Source: Gammaproteobacteria bacterium (GTDB lineage Bacteria; Pseudomonadota; Gammaproteobacteria; Xanthomonadales; SZUA-36). Taken from it: a stretch of 64,000 bases of DNA. Numbering within the stretch: the first letter of the stretch is position 1; each line of letters begins with the position of its first letter. The position numbers and the translations under genes are program-made. The DNA lies in assembly GCA_021772915.1 (NCBI GenBank), contig JAJFLB010000046.1, positions 62,001 through 126,000 on the forward strand, in the 5' to 3' direction. Below the pieces are notes generated by a model that worked only from the letters and a program-made list of their open reading frames with translations, did not search any database and was not told the DNA's origin. Of this stretch, positions 1-8,796 are shown piece by piece.

Positions 1-2
1 CG

Positions 3-50
3 ACGGGTCCGGGTGCACCCAAGAGCGAGGAACAGGGTGACAAGGAATGA
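3..50 (+). CDS. 3' end of an upstream gene (partial)
   Basis: The frame starting at base 3 is open to a TGA at 48-50. That stop overlaps the ATG of the next gene at 47 in the ATGA arrangement typical of translationally coupled genes. Only about 15 hydrophilic residues (ending SEEQGDKE) are visible, so the product cannot be named. A ferredoxin-type subunit ahead of the oxidoreductase would fit such operons, but that is inference. A second frame also ends close by (TGA at 38-40), so even the choice of frame is tentative. Confidence 0.35.
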   Translation, partial: TGPGAPKSEEQGDKE

Positions 51-1855
51 AGTTGGATGTTCATGACAGCAGTCCGGGGGTGAACCCGAAGTTGCTGCGG
101 GGTAAACTCCGTGAGGACTTGACTGTGATGGTTGCGGGACAGGGTGGTGATGGCTCGTTGACGATCATCGCGCTGGTTTCCCGTGTGTTGCTGCAGCGTA
201 GATATTTCATTTACCGCTCCAGCAATATCGCATCGCGCATCAAGGGCGGACACGCCGCAGCCTGTCTGCGTGCGACACTAAAACCACGTAGTAATTTGGG
301 TGACCACATTGATATCCTGGTTGCGTTCGATATTGAGGCCGTGGAAAAAGCCTCTTCACGACTGGCCCCTGGCAGTGTTGTAATTTTCGACAGTTCACGT
401 GACGCACTGCCACCAGGGCTGATAGCCGATAATGTGGTAGTGCTGCCGGTACCCTTCAGTCGTCTCGCAGTCAGGGACATGCGTCGGGACCTGTTCAAGA
501 ACAGTCTCGGGTTTGGGTTGCTGGGGCGGGTTATCGGTCTGCGGGATGAGGAAGTGGAATCCTGCCTCAGAAGCCATTTCAAAAAGTTGTCCAGCACCCA
601 GCTGGAACCAAACATCAAGGCATTACGGGAAGGCCATGGATTTGCCGACAAGGTCGGTATCACGAGCAGTAGCTCTTTCCTGACCCTGCCACCCCTTGAA
701 TCGGGGCCGGAGCGAATGTTCATATCGGGCAACCACGCAACAGCCATGGGTTTCATGGCGGCAGGGGGGCGGTTTTTTGCCGGTTACCCGATTACACCGG
801 CGACCGATATAATGAACTTTCTGAACCGGAACCTGCCCCCTGTGGGCGGTGTGGTGATGCAGGCTGAGGACGAAATGGCTTCGATCAACCTGGCCATTGG
901 GGCGGCACTCACCGGTGTCCGTGCCATGACCGCATCTTCAGGGCCGGGCATAGCACTAATGCTCGAGAGCATAGGTCACTGCGGTTCGGCAGAGATCCCA
1001 CTGGTGATTGTCGATTGCCAGCGGGCGGGCCCATCCACCGGTATGCCGACAAAACCGGAGCAGAGTGATATCAACATGCTCACCCGTGGTGGCAACGGTG
1101 ATTATCCACGCATCGTATTGGCGCCAGGAGACCCTGAAGAGTGCTTTTATGACAGTGTTTTGGCCATTAATCTGGCCCACAGGGCGCAGTGCCCGGTGAT
1201 CATCGCACTGGATGCGGTTTGCCACGATACAAACACGGTTCCGCGATTTGATTTGGAGCGTGTCGCTATCGATTCTGGTAAACGGGTCAGTGAAAGCGAG
1301 TTGGTGAAGATGGATGAATACCGTCGTTACCAGATTACGGAGGATGGTATTTCGCCGTGGGCCGTGCCCGGTATGCCCGAGGCCATGAATCTTGTTACCG
1401 GCAATGAACGAAACGAGTGGGGCCGGGTGACGACGGAGCCGGAGATGCGGGTGATGATGGTAGAAAAACGCAGCCGCAAGATCGAAACAGTAAAACCACA
1501 GTTGCCCAGGGCCGTTGAGTGGGGTAAGGAAAGTGCAGCCACGGGTATCATCGCCGTGGGTATCCTGGGTGGCGTTGTTACCGAGGCATGTGAGCGTATG
1601 GCAGAGGAGGGGCGCTATTTCCATTGCCACAGACCCCGTACGCTGTGGCCCGTACTGCAGGACACCATCGACTTCGTCAACGCACACGAGCGTGTTTACG
1701 TGGTCGAACAGAATGAGGGCGCACAAGTCACCGGATTACTGCAAAGTGAAGGCGCGCGGGCGGAGAATATCATCAGCATCCTCAAGTACGACGGTCTACA
1801 GTTTTCTGCTGCAGGCTTGGTAAAGAGGATTATGGAAAAGGAACAGCGGTCATGA
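47..1855 (+). CDS. korA: 2-oxoacid:acceptor oxidoreductase, fused gamma-alpha subunit
   Basis: This is the larger subunit of a CoA-dependent 2-oxoacid:ferredoxin oxidoreductase, which decarboxylates a 2-oxoacid to acyl-CoA and reduces ferredoxin. The N-terminal gamma domain (about residues 25-200) has GQGGDG at 31-36 and KGGHA near 66-70. The alpha (pyrimidine-binding) domain follows, with GYPITP at 246-251, QAEDE at 272-276 and TASSGPG at 295-301. A C-terminal domain II runs to residue 602. Gamma-alpha fusions of about 580-620 residues are common in bacterial KorA. The gene overlaps the beta gene by 4 bp, so the two should form one enzyme. The substrate (2-oxoglutarate, pyruvate or a branched or aromatic oxoacid) cannot be read from sequence. 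The start is supported by overlap with an upstream stop. A second fused copy lies at 59435. Confidence 0.9.
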   Translation: MKLDVHDSSPGVNPKLLRGKLREDLTVMVAGQGGDGSLTIIALVSRVLLQRRYFIYRSSNIASRIKGGHAAACLRATLKPRSNLGDHIDILVAFDIEAVEKASSRLAPGSVVIFDSSRDALPPGLIADNVVVLPVPFSRLAVRDMRRDLFKNSLGFGLLGRVIGLRDEEVESCLRSHFKKLSSTQLEPNIKALREGHGFADKVGITSSSSFLTLPPLESGPERMFISGNHATAMGFMAAGGRFFAGYPITPATDIMNFLNRNLPPVGGVVMQAEDEMASINLAIGAALTGVRAMTASSGPGIALMLESIGHCGSAEIPLVIVDCQRAGPSTGMPTKPEQSDINMLTRGGNGDYPRIVLAPGDPEECFYDSVLAINLAHRAQCPVIIALDAVCHDTNTVPRFDLERVAIDSGKRVSESELVKMDEYRRYQITEDGISPWAVPGMPEAMNLVTGNERNEWGRVTTEPEMRVMMVEKRSRKIETVKPQLPRAVEWGKESAATGIIAVGILGGVVTEACERMAEEGRYFHCHRPRTLWPVLQDTIDFVNAHERVYVVEQNEGAQVTGLLQSEGARAENIISILKYDGLQFSAAGLVKRIMEKEQRS

Positions 1856-2715
1856 CTAAAACCTACCAGACAGGACACCCGATCTGGTGTGCCGGATGTG
1901 GTCATTTTGGTGTGCAAAGCGCCCTGCAAGACGCCCTGAAGCGGTCCGGCGTGGAACTGCACGACACGCTGGTGCTGGCCGGGATTGGCTGTTCCGGTAC
2001 GGTCCAGAACAATATCGGCGCCTACGGTTATCACGCAATGCATGGAAGGGTACTGCCAACGGCCATTGGTGCCTCGCTGGCTAACCCCGAGCTCACTGTC
2101 ATTGCAACCGGCGGTGACGGTGATGGCTACGCTATCGGTGGCGGCCACCTGATGCACGGCTTGAAACGCAATCCAAATTTACTCTACCTGGTCATGAACA
2201 ATGGTGTTTACGGTCTGACCAAAGGCCAGGATTCGCCTACCCGGGAGGTTTCGGTTTCCGCTCCGGAGGAGGATCCCTTGGACGCCATGTTGCTGGGTTT
2301 GTCCATCCTCAGCACCACGTTTCTTGCACGCGCCATCACCACCCGCTCAGAGCAGCTCAATGAACTGCTGCTCATGGGTCTGAAACACGCACAGGAGAAA
2401 AAGGGAATGGCGTTTGTTGAAGTGCTGTCTCCCTGTGTTACGTATAACGACAGCTACCCCCGGTGGATGAACAAAGTGTATGACGTGGACGCCGATCCGG
2501 ATTATGACAAGCACGATCGGGGCCGGGCTTTTCTTGATTTGCAGCGCCTTGGTGAGCAGTCCCGGATACCCATCGGTCTGATTTACCACGGGGAGCATGC
2601 CACTCTGCACACGTCTTTATTATCTGATATCGCGCCGGCCCACTCTCTCGAAGAGCAATATGCAGAATCTACCAGAACACACATGGAGAATGTTCTGGCC
2701 TCTTATGCTGTGTAG
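1852..2715 (+). CDS. korB: 2-oxoacid:acceptor oxidoreductase beta subunit
   Basis: This is the thiamine-diphosphate-binding beta subunit that partners the fused subunit directly upstream (ATGA overlap). Visible motifs are the paired cysteines C13 and C16 in the WCAGCGHFG segment, GIGCSG at 44-49, HGR at 64-66, the ThDP/Mg motif GGDGDG at 87-92 and NNGVYG at 116-121, followed by LTKGQ. The two N-terminal cysteines fit the short beta type that holds one 4Fe-4S cluster. No extra ferredoxin domain is present, so electrons must leave to a separate ferredoxin. The length of 287 residues is normal for the family. Substrate specificity is not determinable here. Confidence 0.9.
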   Translation: MTKTYQTGHPIWCAGCGHFGVQSALQDALKRSGVELHDTLVLAGIGCSGTVQNNIGAYGYHAMHGRVLPTAIGASLANPELTVIATGGDGDGYAIGGGHLMHGLKRNPNLLYLVMNNGVYGLTKGQDSPTREVSVSAPEEDPLDAMLLGLSILSTTFLARAITTRSEQLNELLLMGLKHAQEKKGMAFVEVLSPCVTYNDSYPRWMNKVYDVDADPDYDKHDRGRAFLDLQRLGEQSRIPIGLIYHGEHATLHTSLLSDIAPAHSLEEQYAESTRTHMENVLASYAV

Positions 2716-2727
2716 AGATCAAAGGTA

Positions 2728-3477
2728 ATGAACGGATCGGATTCCGGCGACGATCTCGAGACCAAGTGGTGGCGGGGAAGACCGACCGGCCGTTGCGGTG
2801 AAGAATTGTGGGTGCTGATCCCTGTCAAGATGCTGGAAGATGCAAAGCAACGTCTGCGTGGGAGTCTGGGTGCAGACACGGAAAGGTTGGCTGTTGCCAT
2901 GTTCAAAGACGTCCTGGCAGCGTTGGCACATGCCAGGTCTGCAACACGTGTTGTGGTGGTGACTGCTGACCCTCAGGTTGCTGAGATCGCGGGGCAGGGT
3001 GGCGCGCTGGTCGTGGGAGAGAAACCCCCATTCGGGATGATTTCAGCCATTGAGTTGGGCGTCTCGACGATCCGAAAACGGGGGGGCAAGTGGATTGTAA
3101 TCCTACCCGCGGACGTGCCGTTACTCACGGGTCGGGAGTTTGACCGCATTGCCGGGGAATTTGAACACGAAATTCAAAATGAAGATTACGATGCGGTTGG
3201 CATCAGCCCGTCCGCGGATGAAGGTGGCACCAACTGTCTATTTGTCAATACGCAACGGGTAATCAGCCTCCGTTATGGTCCTGACAGTTTCAGGCTGCAC
3301 TGTGAAAGTGCGGTTGAAAATGGCCACCGGCCGATTCGTCTCCACTCGCCGACCATTTCCATGGATGTTGATGAGCAACCGGATCTGGATGCATTGCTCG
3401 CATTCTGTGACCGGAATCCCGAATTTCAACAAACCGAGACGTGGCAGCTTCTGTACAATACGGGTCGCGCCGTATGA
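2728..3477 (+). CDS. cofC: 2-phospholactate-type guanylyltransferase (F420 biosynthesis, CofC/FbiD family)
   Basis: The family activates a three-carbon phospho-acid (2-phospholactate, PEP or 3-phosphoglycerate, depending on lineage) with GTP to build the side chain of coenzyme F420. Diagnostic blocks are LIPVK at 30-34 followed by DAKQRLR, VVVVTADP at 75-82, the LPADVPLLT segment near 126-134, the GGTN motif after SADE, and PDSFRLH. A leader of about 26 residues (MNGSDSGDDL...) before the first beta strand is longer than usual, so a later start is possible. An AAAGG-like ribosome site precedes the ATG. It lies 12 bp after korB and 41 bp before fbiC, so it is probably in one operon with both. 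Which phospho-acid it uses is unknown. Confidence 0.85.
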   Translation: MNGSDSGDDLETKWWRGRPTGRCGEELWVLIPVKMLEDAKQRLRGSLGADTERLAVAMFKDVLAALAHARSATRVVVVTADPQVAEIAGQGGALVVGEKPPFGMISAIELGVSTIRKRGGKWIVILPADVPLLTGREFDRIAGEFEHEIQNEDYDAVGISPSADEGGTNCLFVNTQRVISLRYGPDSFRLHCESAVENGHRPIRLHSPTISMDVDEQPDLDALLAFCDRNPEFQQTETWQLLYNTGRAV

Positions 3478-3518
3478 GTGCGTAATTTACGATGCAATAT
3501 ACGGGTTAGGAAAGAGAT

Positions 3519-5894
3519 ATGAGAGACCGCATTCGACAAGTTGCCCTGCCGGATACGAAGACCGTTCATGAAATGGCGACGACGCTGTCGTTGACCCAAT
3601 TGTGTGAGCTGGCCTCCGAATCAAGAGACACCGGCCATGGAAGTCGTGTGAGCTATTCCCGTAAAGTATTCATTCCGTTGACCCGCTTGTGCCGGGACTT
3701 CTGCCACTACTGTACGTTTGCCACGACCCCAAAACATCTGGGGGCGATCTACATGTCCACACAGGAGGCTGTAGACCTTGCACGCCAGGGCCAGGCCATG
3801 GGCTGCAAAGAGGCTTTGTTCACACTGGGAGAAAAACCCGAACTTCGTTATCCCGAAGCCCGTCAGGCACTGGATGAGCTCGGTTTTTCCACCACCCTGG
3901 AATACGTCGCGCATGTCGCCGGCCGGGTACTGTCTGAAACCGGCTTGCTGCCACACATCAATGCGGGCTGTATGACGCCGCAGGAAATTTCGATGCTGCG
4001 TCGCGTTTCGGCTTCAATGGGAATCATGCTGGAGAGTGTTTCAGATAGGTTATGTGAGAAGGGCCAGGTGCATTATGGCTCACCAGACAAGAACCCAGCG
4101 GTTCGATTAAGGACACTCGAGGATGCCGGTAAAGCCAGGGTTCCGTTCACAACCGGAATCCTGATCGGTATCGGTGAAACCCGTGGGGAAAGGTTGAGTT
4201 CCCTGTTGGCTATCCGGGGTTTGCACGAGAAATACGGCCACATCCAGGAAATAATCATTCAGAACTTTATACCCAAAGCCGATACCAAGATGGCTGCGAT
4301 CAAACCGCCGGACAATGAAGATATTTTGTGGACACTGGCCATGGCACGTCTGATTTTTGGACCCGATATGAGTATCCAGGCGCCGCCCAATCTGAACCCC
4401 GGAAGACTGGTAGAACTCCTGTGCGCGGGTATCAATGACTGGGGTGGTGTTTCACCGCTGACTCCCGATCATGTCAATCCGGAATCACCGTGGCCACAAC
4501 TGGAAACCTTGTCCGCCAAGACCCGACAGGGTGGCAAATCCCTGCAGGAAAGATTAACAATCTATCCGCAATACGCGCTTGACCCTGGGCCATGGCTGGA
4601 CGAGGACATCAGACCTTATGTACTGAAGTTAATGGATGGCGCCGGAATGGGCAGGGAAGACGATTGGATCACTGGTACGTCCGTGGAGGTACCCACGGGG
4701 ATAGACCTCCCGACATTTCCAGCCACCAGCTTTAACCGGGGCAGACGAACAAACCGTTTTGCGGGAATCTTAAACAAAGTGCACGGCGGCGATGCCCTGA
4801 CGGTAGACGAAATCAGCGGCTTGTTCGATGCCAGGGATGATGATTTTCTCGCGGTTTGCCAGTCCGCAGACCGATTGCGTGAGAAGCACTGTGGCGATGA
4901 GGTCAGCTATATAGTCAATCGAAATATCAATTACACCAATATCTGCACCTACCGTTGTAAATTCTGCGCCTTTGCAAAGGGCCGCAAGAGAACCCCGGCC
5001 AGCGACGCACCCTATCTCAAGAGTCCCGTGGAGGTTGCAGATTTGGTTGTTGAAGCGTGGCAGCGCGGAGCGACGGAGGTCTGCCTGCAAGGTGGAATCC
5101 ATCCGCATTTTACCGGTCAGTCCTACCTGGATATCTGCGGCGCCGTGCACCGGGCAGTGCCGGATATGCATATCCATGCCTTTTCGCCACTGGAGATCAT
5201 GCATGGGGCAGAATCCCTGGGGCTTACGGTTGCGCAATTTCTGGGGGAATTGCAAAAGGTGGGGCTAAAAACACTACCCGGCACGGCCGCGGAAATCCTG
5301 TCTGATGATGTACGGGCCATTCTCTGCTCGGACAAACTCAGCACAATGCAATGGCTGGATGTGATCGGTACGGCGCATGAGCTCGGCTTGTCAAGCACGG
5401 CCACCATCATGTTTGGACATGTGGACCGATACCGACACTGGGGTATACATTTGCTGAATATTCTCGAACTGCAGCGTCGTACAGGCGGATTCACCGAATT
5501 TGTGCCGCTGCCATTCGTTGCCGGTGAGGCACCGTTATACCGCCGCGGTCAGTCACGCCGCGGTCCTACATTCCGCGAGGCGTTGCTGATGCATGCAGTT
5601 GCGAGACTCGTGCTTTCGCCACACATCGCCAATATCCAGACCTCCTGGGTCAAAATGGGCTTGGCCGGCGCGGGCCTGTGCCTGAATTCGGGGGCAAATG
5701 ATATGGGTGGAACGCTGATGAACGAGAGCATCACCCGTGCCGCGGGCGCCATGCATGGACAGGAAATGACACCCCAGGAGCTGGAGAAAGTTGTAAGGGA
5801 CCACGGACGCCGACCTTACCAACGCACCACGCTTTACGCCAGGGCAGAGGCCAGGGAATCAAATCTGGACCCGTTACGCGTCCAGGCTGTCTGA
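3519..5894 (+). CDS. fbiC: FO synthase, fused CofG-CofH (FbiC)
   Basis: FO synthase makes 7,8-didemethyl-8-hydroxy-5-deazariboflavin, the chromophore of F420, from 5-amino-6-ribitylaminouracil and tyrosine using two radical-SAM halves. Both halves are visible: the CofG-type half has C58-X3-C62-X2-C65 and the CofH-type half has C476-X3-C480-X2-C483. The linker is around residues 395-420. The length of 791 residues lies in the range of actinobacterial FbiC, whereas archaea and cyanobacteria use separate cofG and cofH. An AGGAAAGAG ribosome site precedes the ATG. Together with cofC this argues for full F420, not just FO, although cofD and cofE are not in the window. It is followed by a 110-bp gap with inverted repeats before iorA. 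Confidence 0.93.
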   Translation: MRDRIRQVALPDTKTVHEMATTLSLTQLCELASESRDTGHGSRVSYSRKVFIPLTRLCRDFCHYCTFATTPKHLGAIYMSTQEAVDLARQGQAMGCKEALFTLGEKPELRYPEARQALDELGFSTTLEYVAHVAGRVLSETGLLPHINAGCMTPQEISMLRRVSASMGIMLESVSDRLCEKGQVHYGSPDKNPAVRLRTLEDAGKARVPFTTGILIGIGETRGERLSSLLAIRGLHEKYGHIQEIIIQNFIPKADTKMAAIKPPDNEDILWTLAMARLIFGPDMSIQAPPNLNPGRLVELLCAGINDWGGVSPLTPDHVNPESPWPQLETLSAKTRQGGKSLQERLTIYPQYALDPGPWLDEDIRPYVLKLMDGAGMGREDDWITGTSVEVPTGIDLPTFPATSFNRGRRTNRFAGILNKVHGGDALTVDEISGLFDARDDDFLAVCQSADRLREKHCGDEVSYIVNRNINYTNICTYRCKFCAFAKGRKRTPASDAPYLKSPVEVADLVVEAWQRGATEVCLQGGIHPHFTGQSYLDICGAVHRAVPDMHIHAFSPLEIMHGAESLGLTVAQFLGELQKVGLKTLPGTAAEILSDDVRAILCSDKLSTMQWLDVIGTAHELGLSSTATIMFGHVDRYRHWGIHLLNILELQRRTGGFTEFVPLPFVAGEAPLYRRGQSRRGPTFREALLMHAVARLVLSPHIANIQTSWVKMGLAGAGLCLNSGANDMGGTLMNESITRAAGAMHGQEMTPQELEKVVRDHGRRPYQRTTLYARAEARESNLDPLRVQAV

Positions 5895-5913
5895 TACCCG
5901 TTGTAGCATTGTG

Positions 5914-5985
5914 TTATCAATTTCTTTGATAATTTCGCTCGAATGTGATACAAAAAACATATTATAAAGTGTAAACCTTGTATCA
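5914..5985. promoter_or_regulatory. Two inverted repeats in the fbiC-iorA gap
   Basis: In the AT-rich 110-bp gap, TTATCAA (5914-5920) pairs with TTGATAA (5926-5932). Further on, TGATACAA (5946-5953) pairs perfectly with TTGTATCA (5978-5985) across 24 bases. A possible -10 element (TATTAT) lies between the second pair at 5960-5965. The iorA start follows at 6005 with a GGAG ribosome site. The arrangement looks like an operator around the iorA promoter. No regulator can be assigned, and the first repeat might alternatively act as a weak terminator for fbiC. Confidence 0.35.
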
Positions 5986-6004
5986 TAATATCGGAGCGAC
6001 CTGA

Positions 6005-7855
6005 ATGAGCGAAGTTACCCAGGTATGTGAACCTTCGGCAAGGTCTGTTAAACCGGACGCCGATCCGTTGCCCAGTGATGAAATTCGGCCTATGACCGGC
6101 AACGAGGCGATCGCCCGTGGCGTATGGGAGGCGGGGGTGCGGGTCGCGGCTGCATATCCGGGCACACCCAGTACTGAAATTCTGGAAAACCTGGCGAAGT
6201 ATCCTACCCAGGACCTGCACGCACAGTGGTCAACCAACGAAAAGGTCGCACTGGATGTCGCTTACGGTGCTTCCTATGGTGGCGTTCGGGCGTTTTGCGC
6301 CATGAAGCACGTGGGTCTCAATGTTGCTGCGGATGCCTTACTCACGGAGGCCTATATCGGCGTAAACGGCGGCATGGTGCTTGCGGTCTGTGACGATCCG
6401 GGTATTCACAGCTCACAAAATGAACAGGACACTCGGTTGTTTGGCAAGCTGGCTAACGTACCGGTGCTGGAGCCCTCTGATGCCCAGGAAGCACTGGAAT
6501 TCACCCGCTGGGCCTATGAAATCAGTGAACAATTTGATACACCGGTCATCGTTCGAAGTACCACCCGGATCGCGCATACCCGTAGCCCAGTCAGGGTTGG
6601 GGAACGTCAGGAAATTGAATCCAGGGGATTTGTAGAGCGACCTGAAAATATCGCCCTGCCCACCACTGCACGTAGCCGACACCCGATCGTGATTGAACGC
6701 GAGAAATTGTTGGAAACACACTTTAGTAAGTCCCCGAAGACACAGTGGATTAAAGGTGACAAAGCGGTTGGCGTAATCACCGCTGGTATGTCGTATGGAT
6801 ATCTAAGGGAGGTATTGCCAGGTGTCAGCATATTGAAGCTGGGGGCATCCTTTCCGTTGGCCAGGGATGCTATTCGTGAGTTTTGTGATTCCGTAGAGCG
6901 CGTGATTGTCCTCGAGGAACTGGAGCCGTTTTTGGAAACTGAAATCAAAGCCATGGGCTACCAGGCGGAGGGCAAGGCTTTTTTTCCCCGTGCGGGGGAG
7001 CTGTCACCTGAAGCAGTCCACGAAGGTTTTGCAAAAGCAGGTCTCCTCAAGTCTCGAAAGCTTGAGACCCTGGTTGTAGTCGATGAATTGGTTCGACCAC
7101 CCGTACTGTGTTCGGGCTGTCCACACACGGGCGGCTACATGGCTTTACGGGCTTTAAACGCGCGTGTTGCCGGCGACATAGGCTGTTACACCCTGGCGGC
7201 GATGCAACCCTTACAGGCCATGGATACCTGTGTCTCGATGGGTTCGAGTATCGGTACGGCGGTGGGTCTTGCCAAGGCCGGTACTGAAACCCGGCCCATC
7301 GTGGCCACGATAGGCGATTCCACATTCCTGCACGGTGGTATTACCGGGCTGATCGATGCGGTTTATAACGATGCCAATATTACCGTTTTGCTGCTCAATA
7401 ACAGTACGACCGCAATGACGGGTGGCCAGGAACACCCGGGCACTGGCAGGACCTTGCGTGGTGACGCAACCCACGCGGTTAACTATGCTGAGGTGTGCAG
7501 GGCGGTGGGTGTGCCATCGGTCAAGGAAGTTGATTCCTATGACCTGGGCGTCTTGTACCAGGCAATCCGCGAAGCGACTGAGTACAAGGGTGTCGCGGTC
7601 GTTATCGCCAACCGGCCCTGTGTGCTGGATCCGGTCAAAATAAAGGGACCTGCTTTCCAGATTCGTGCGGCCGGCTGTACTGCCTGTCAATCCTGTATGA
7701 ACCTGGGTTGTCCGGCACTTTCCTGGAGTGACGAAATGCTGGACGGACATCACAAGATCAGGATCGATGAATCATCCTGCATTGGTTGCACTCTGTGTGT
7801 GCAGATCTGTCCCAGCGATTGCATTCGTCCGGCTCTGGAGTTGCGGGTATCATGA
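6005..7855 (+). CDS. iorA: Indolepyruvate:ferredoxin oxidoreductase alpha subunit
   Basis: IorA carries the ThDP site and Fe-S clusters of the enzyme that converts arylpyruvates (from aromatic amino acids) to aryl-acetyl-CoA with ferredoxin reduction. Related two-subunit forms act on other aryl or acyl substrates. YPGTPSTE lies at 51-58, where IorA-type proteins carry the alpha-domain signature. The ThDP motif GDST lies around residue 437, followed by LLNNSTTAMTGGQ. Two C-terminal cysteine motifs, near residues 557-571 (CTACQSC...GC) and 590-602 (CIGCTLCVQIC), should bind 4Fe-4S clusters. The first motif is irregular (CX2CX2CX4C), as is usual in IorA. Its stop overlaps the iorB start (ATGA). 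The start has GGAG at suitable spacing. Confidence 0.9.
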   Translation: MSEVTQVCEPSARSVKPDADPLPSDEIRPMTGNEAIARGVWEAGVRVAAAYPGTPSTEILENLAKYPTQDLHAQWSTNEKVALDVAYGASYGGVRAFCAMKHVGLNVAADALLTEAYIGVNGGMVLAVCDDPGIHSSQNEQDTRLFGKLANVPVLEPSDAQEALEFTRWAYEISEQFDTPVIVRSTTRIAHTRSPVRVGERQEIESRGFVERPENIALPTTARSRHPIVIEREKLLETHFSKSPKTQWIKGDKAVGVITAGMSYGYLREVLPGVSILKLGASFPLARDAIREFCDSVERVIVLEELEPFLETEIKAMGYQAEGKAFFPRAGELSPEAVHEGFAKAGLLKSRKLETLVVVDELVRPPVLCSGCPHTGGYMALRALNARVAGDIGCYTLAAMQPLQAMDTCVSMGSSIGTAVGLAKAGTETRPIVATIGDSTFLHGGITGLIDAVYNDANITVLLLNNSTTAMTGGQEHPGTGRTLRGDATHAVNYAEVCRAVGVPSVKEVDSYDLGVLYQAIREATEYKGVAVVIANRPCVLDPVKIKGPAFQIRAAGCTACQSCMNLGCPALSWSDEMLDGHHKIRIDESSCIGCTLCVQICPSDCIRPALELRVS

Positions 7856-8796
7856 ACAGCACGGCGGGAACAAGTGCGGTTCGGCCGGCTGTGATGGCGG
7901 CACCAACAAACGTTCTGATCGTAGGTGTTGGCGGTCAGGGTGTCATCATGGTTTCCAAGATACTCGCCCGGCTGAGCCAGTTACAGGGATTGCAGGTCAA
8001 GCAAAGCGAAGTACATGGTATGGCCAAACGTGGGGGCTCTGTATTCAGTCACATTCGGTTTGGTAATGAAGTATGGTCACCGACGATCCCCATGGGTGAG
8101 GCCGATGTGGTCCTGGGGCTCGAGTGGGCCGAAGGACTGCGCTGGTTGCGGTATCTCAAGCCGGGTGTTGGTACCTTTATTTCGGATACCAAGCGGATTG
8201 TCCCGCCATTTTCCTGTCGTGACCGCCAGCACGACGCCCGGCATGGCTATGCAAACCACTCGGTGGCAGAAATCGTCAACCAGGTACCCAGTGCCTTTGC
8301 ACCGGATGCCACCGGTATGGCAACCCAATTGGGTAACGAGAGAGTGGCCAACACGATTCTGCTCGGTATTTTGTCTACGGTGATGGACTTTCCCGTCGAG
8401 AGTTGGCGTGAAGTGTTACCGGAGTTTGTACCGCCAAAAACTGTAGAGACTAACCTCAAGGCCTTCGAGGCGGGTCGTGAGTGGACGACCAAACCACACG
8501 CGCCGGATCTGAACGAAACGTCGGTTGTCCAGCACGCAATGCCAACCTCTCGCCGTGAAGTGAACCTGGAAATCACCGAGGCGTGGTGTAAGAGTTGTGA
8601 CATCTGCGTAAAGATGTGCCCGGAGCGTTGCCTGGCTCTTGATGATCACCAGATTGTTGAATTGGTCAAGCCGGAAGCCTGCACCGGTTGTCGTGTATGC
8701 GAGTGGCTGTGCCCGGATTTCGCCATTGCCGTGCACGTCTCCAGTGTTCCGATCGTAGCCAATCAAGCCGGTGTTTCCACTGAGGTAAGCGCATGA
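7852..8796 (+). CDS. iorB: IorB-type gamma subunit fused to a 2[4Fe-4S] ferredoxin (delta-like) domain
   Basis: The N-terminal part is the gamma domain of 2-oxoacid oxidoreductases (GVGGQGVIM, then HGMAKRGGSV). From about residue 246 there is a ferredoxin domain with CX2CX2CX3C sets near 246-257 and 276-287. Standard IorB is only the gamma domain of about 200 residues. The added module looks like the delta subunit (KorD) that is normally encoded just ahead of korA, and here korA follows immediately with a 4-bp overlap. I chose the ATG at 7852 because it overlaps the iorA stop; an ATG at 7786 lies deep inside iorA. The fused protein might serve both oxidoreductases, but that is inference. Confidence 0.82.
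   Translation: MNSTAGTSAVRPAVMAAPTNVLIVGVGGQGVIMVSKILARLSQLQGLQVKQSEVHGMAKRGGSVFSHIRFGNEVWSPTIPMGEADVVLGLEWAEGLRWLRYLKPGVGTFISDTKRIVPPFSCRDRQHDARHGYANHSVAEIVNQVPSAFAPDATGMATQLGNERVANTILLGILSTVMDFPVESWREVLPEFVPPKTVETNLKAFEAGREWTTKPHAPDLNETSVVQHAMPTSRREVNLEITEAWCKSCDICVKMCPERCLALDDHQIVELVKPEACTGCRVCEWLCPDFAIAVHVSSVPIVANQAGVSTEVSA

Noticed and set aside
956-1726. 256-codon frame on the minus strand
   Set aside because: It lies wholly inside the well-supported korA gene, and its product has no recognisable pattern.
5914-5937. Intrinsic terminator after fbiC
   Set aside because: The 7-bp stem is entirely AT-rich apart from one pair and lacks a proper T run, so termination would be weak; an operator is more likely.
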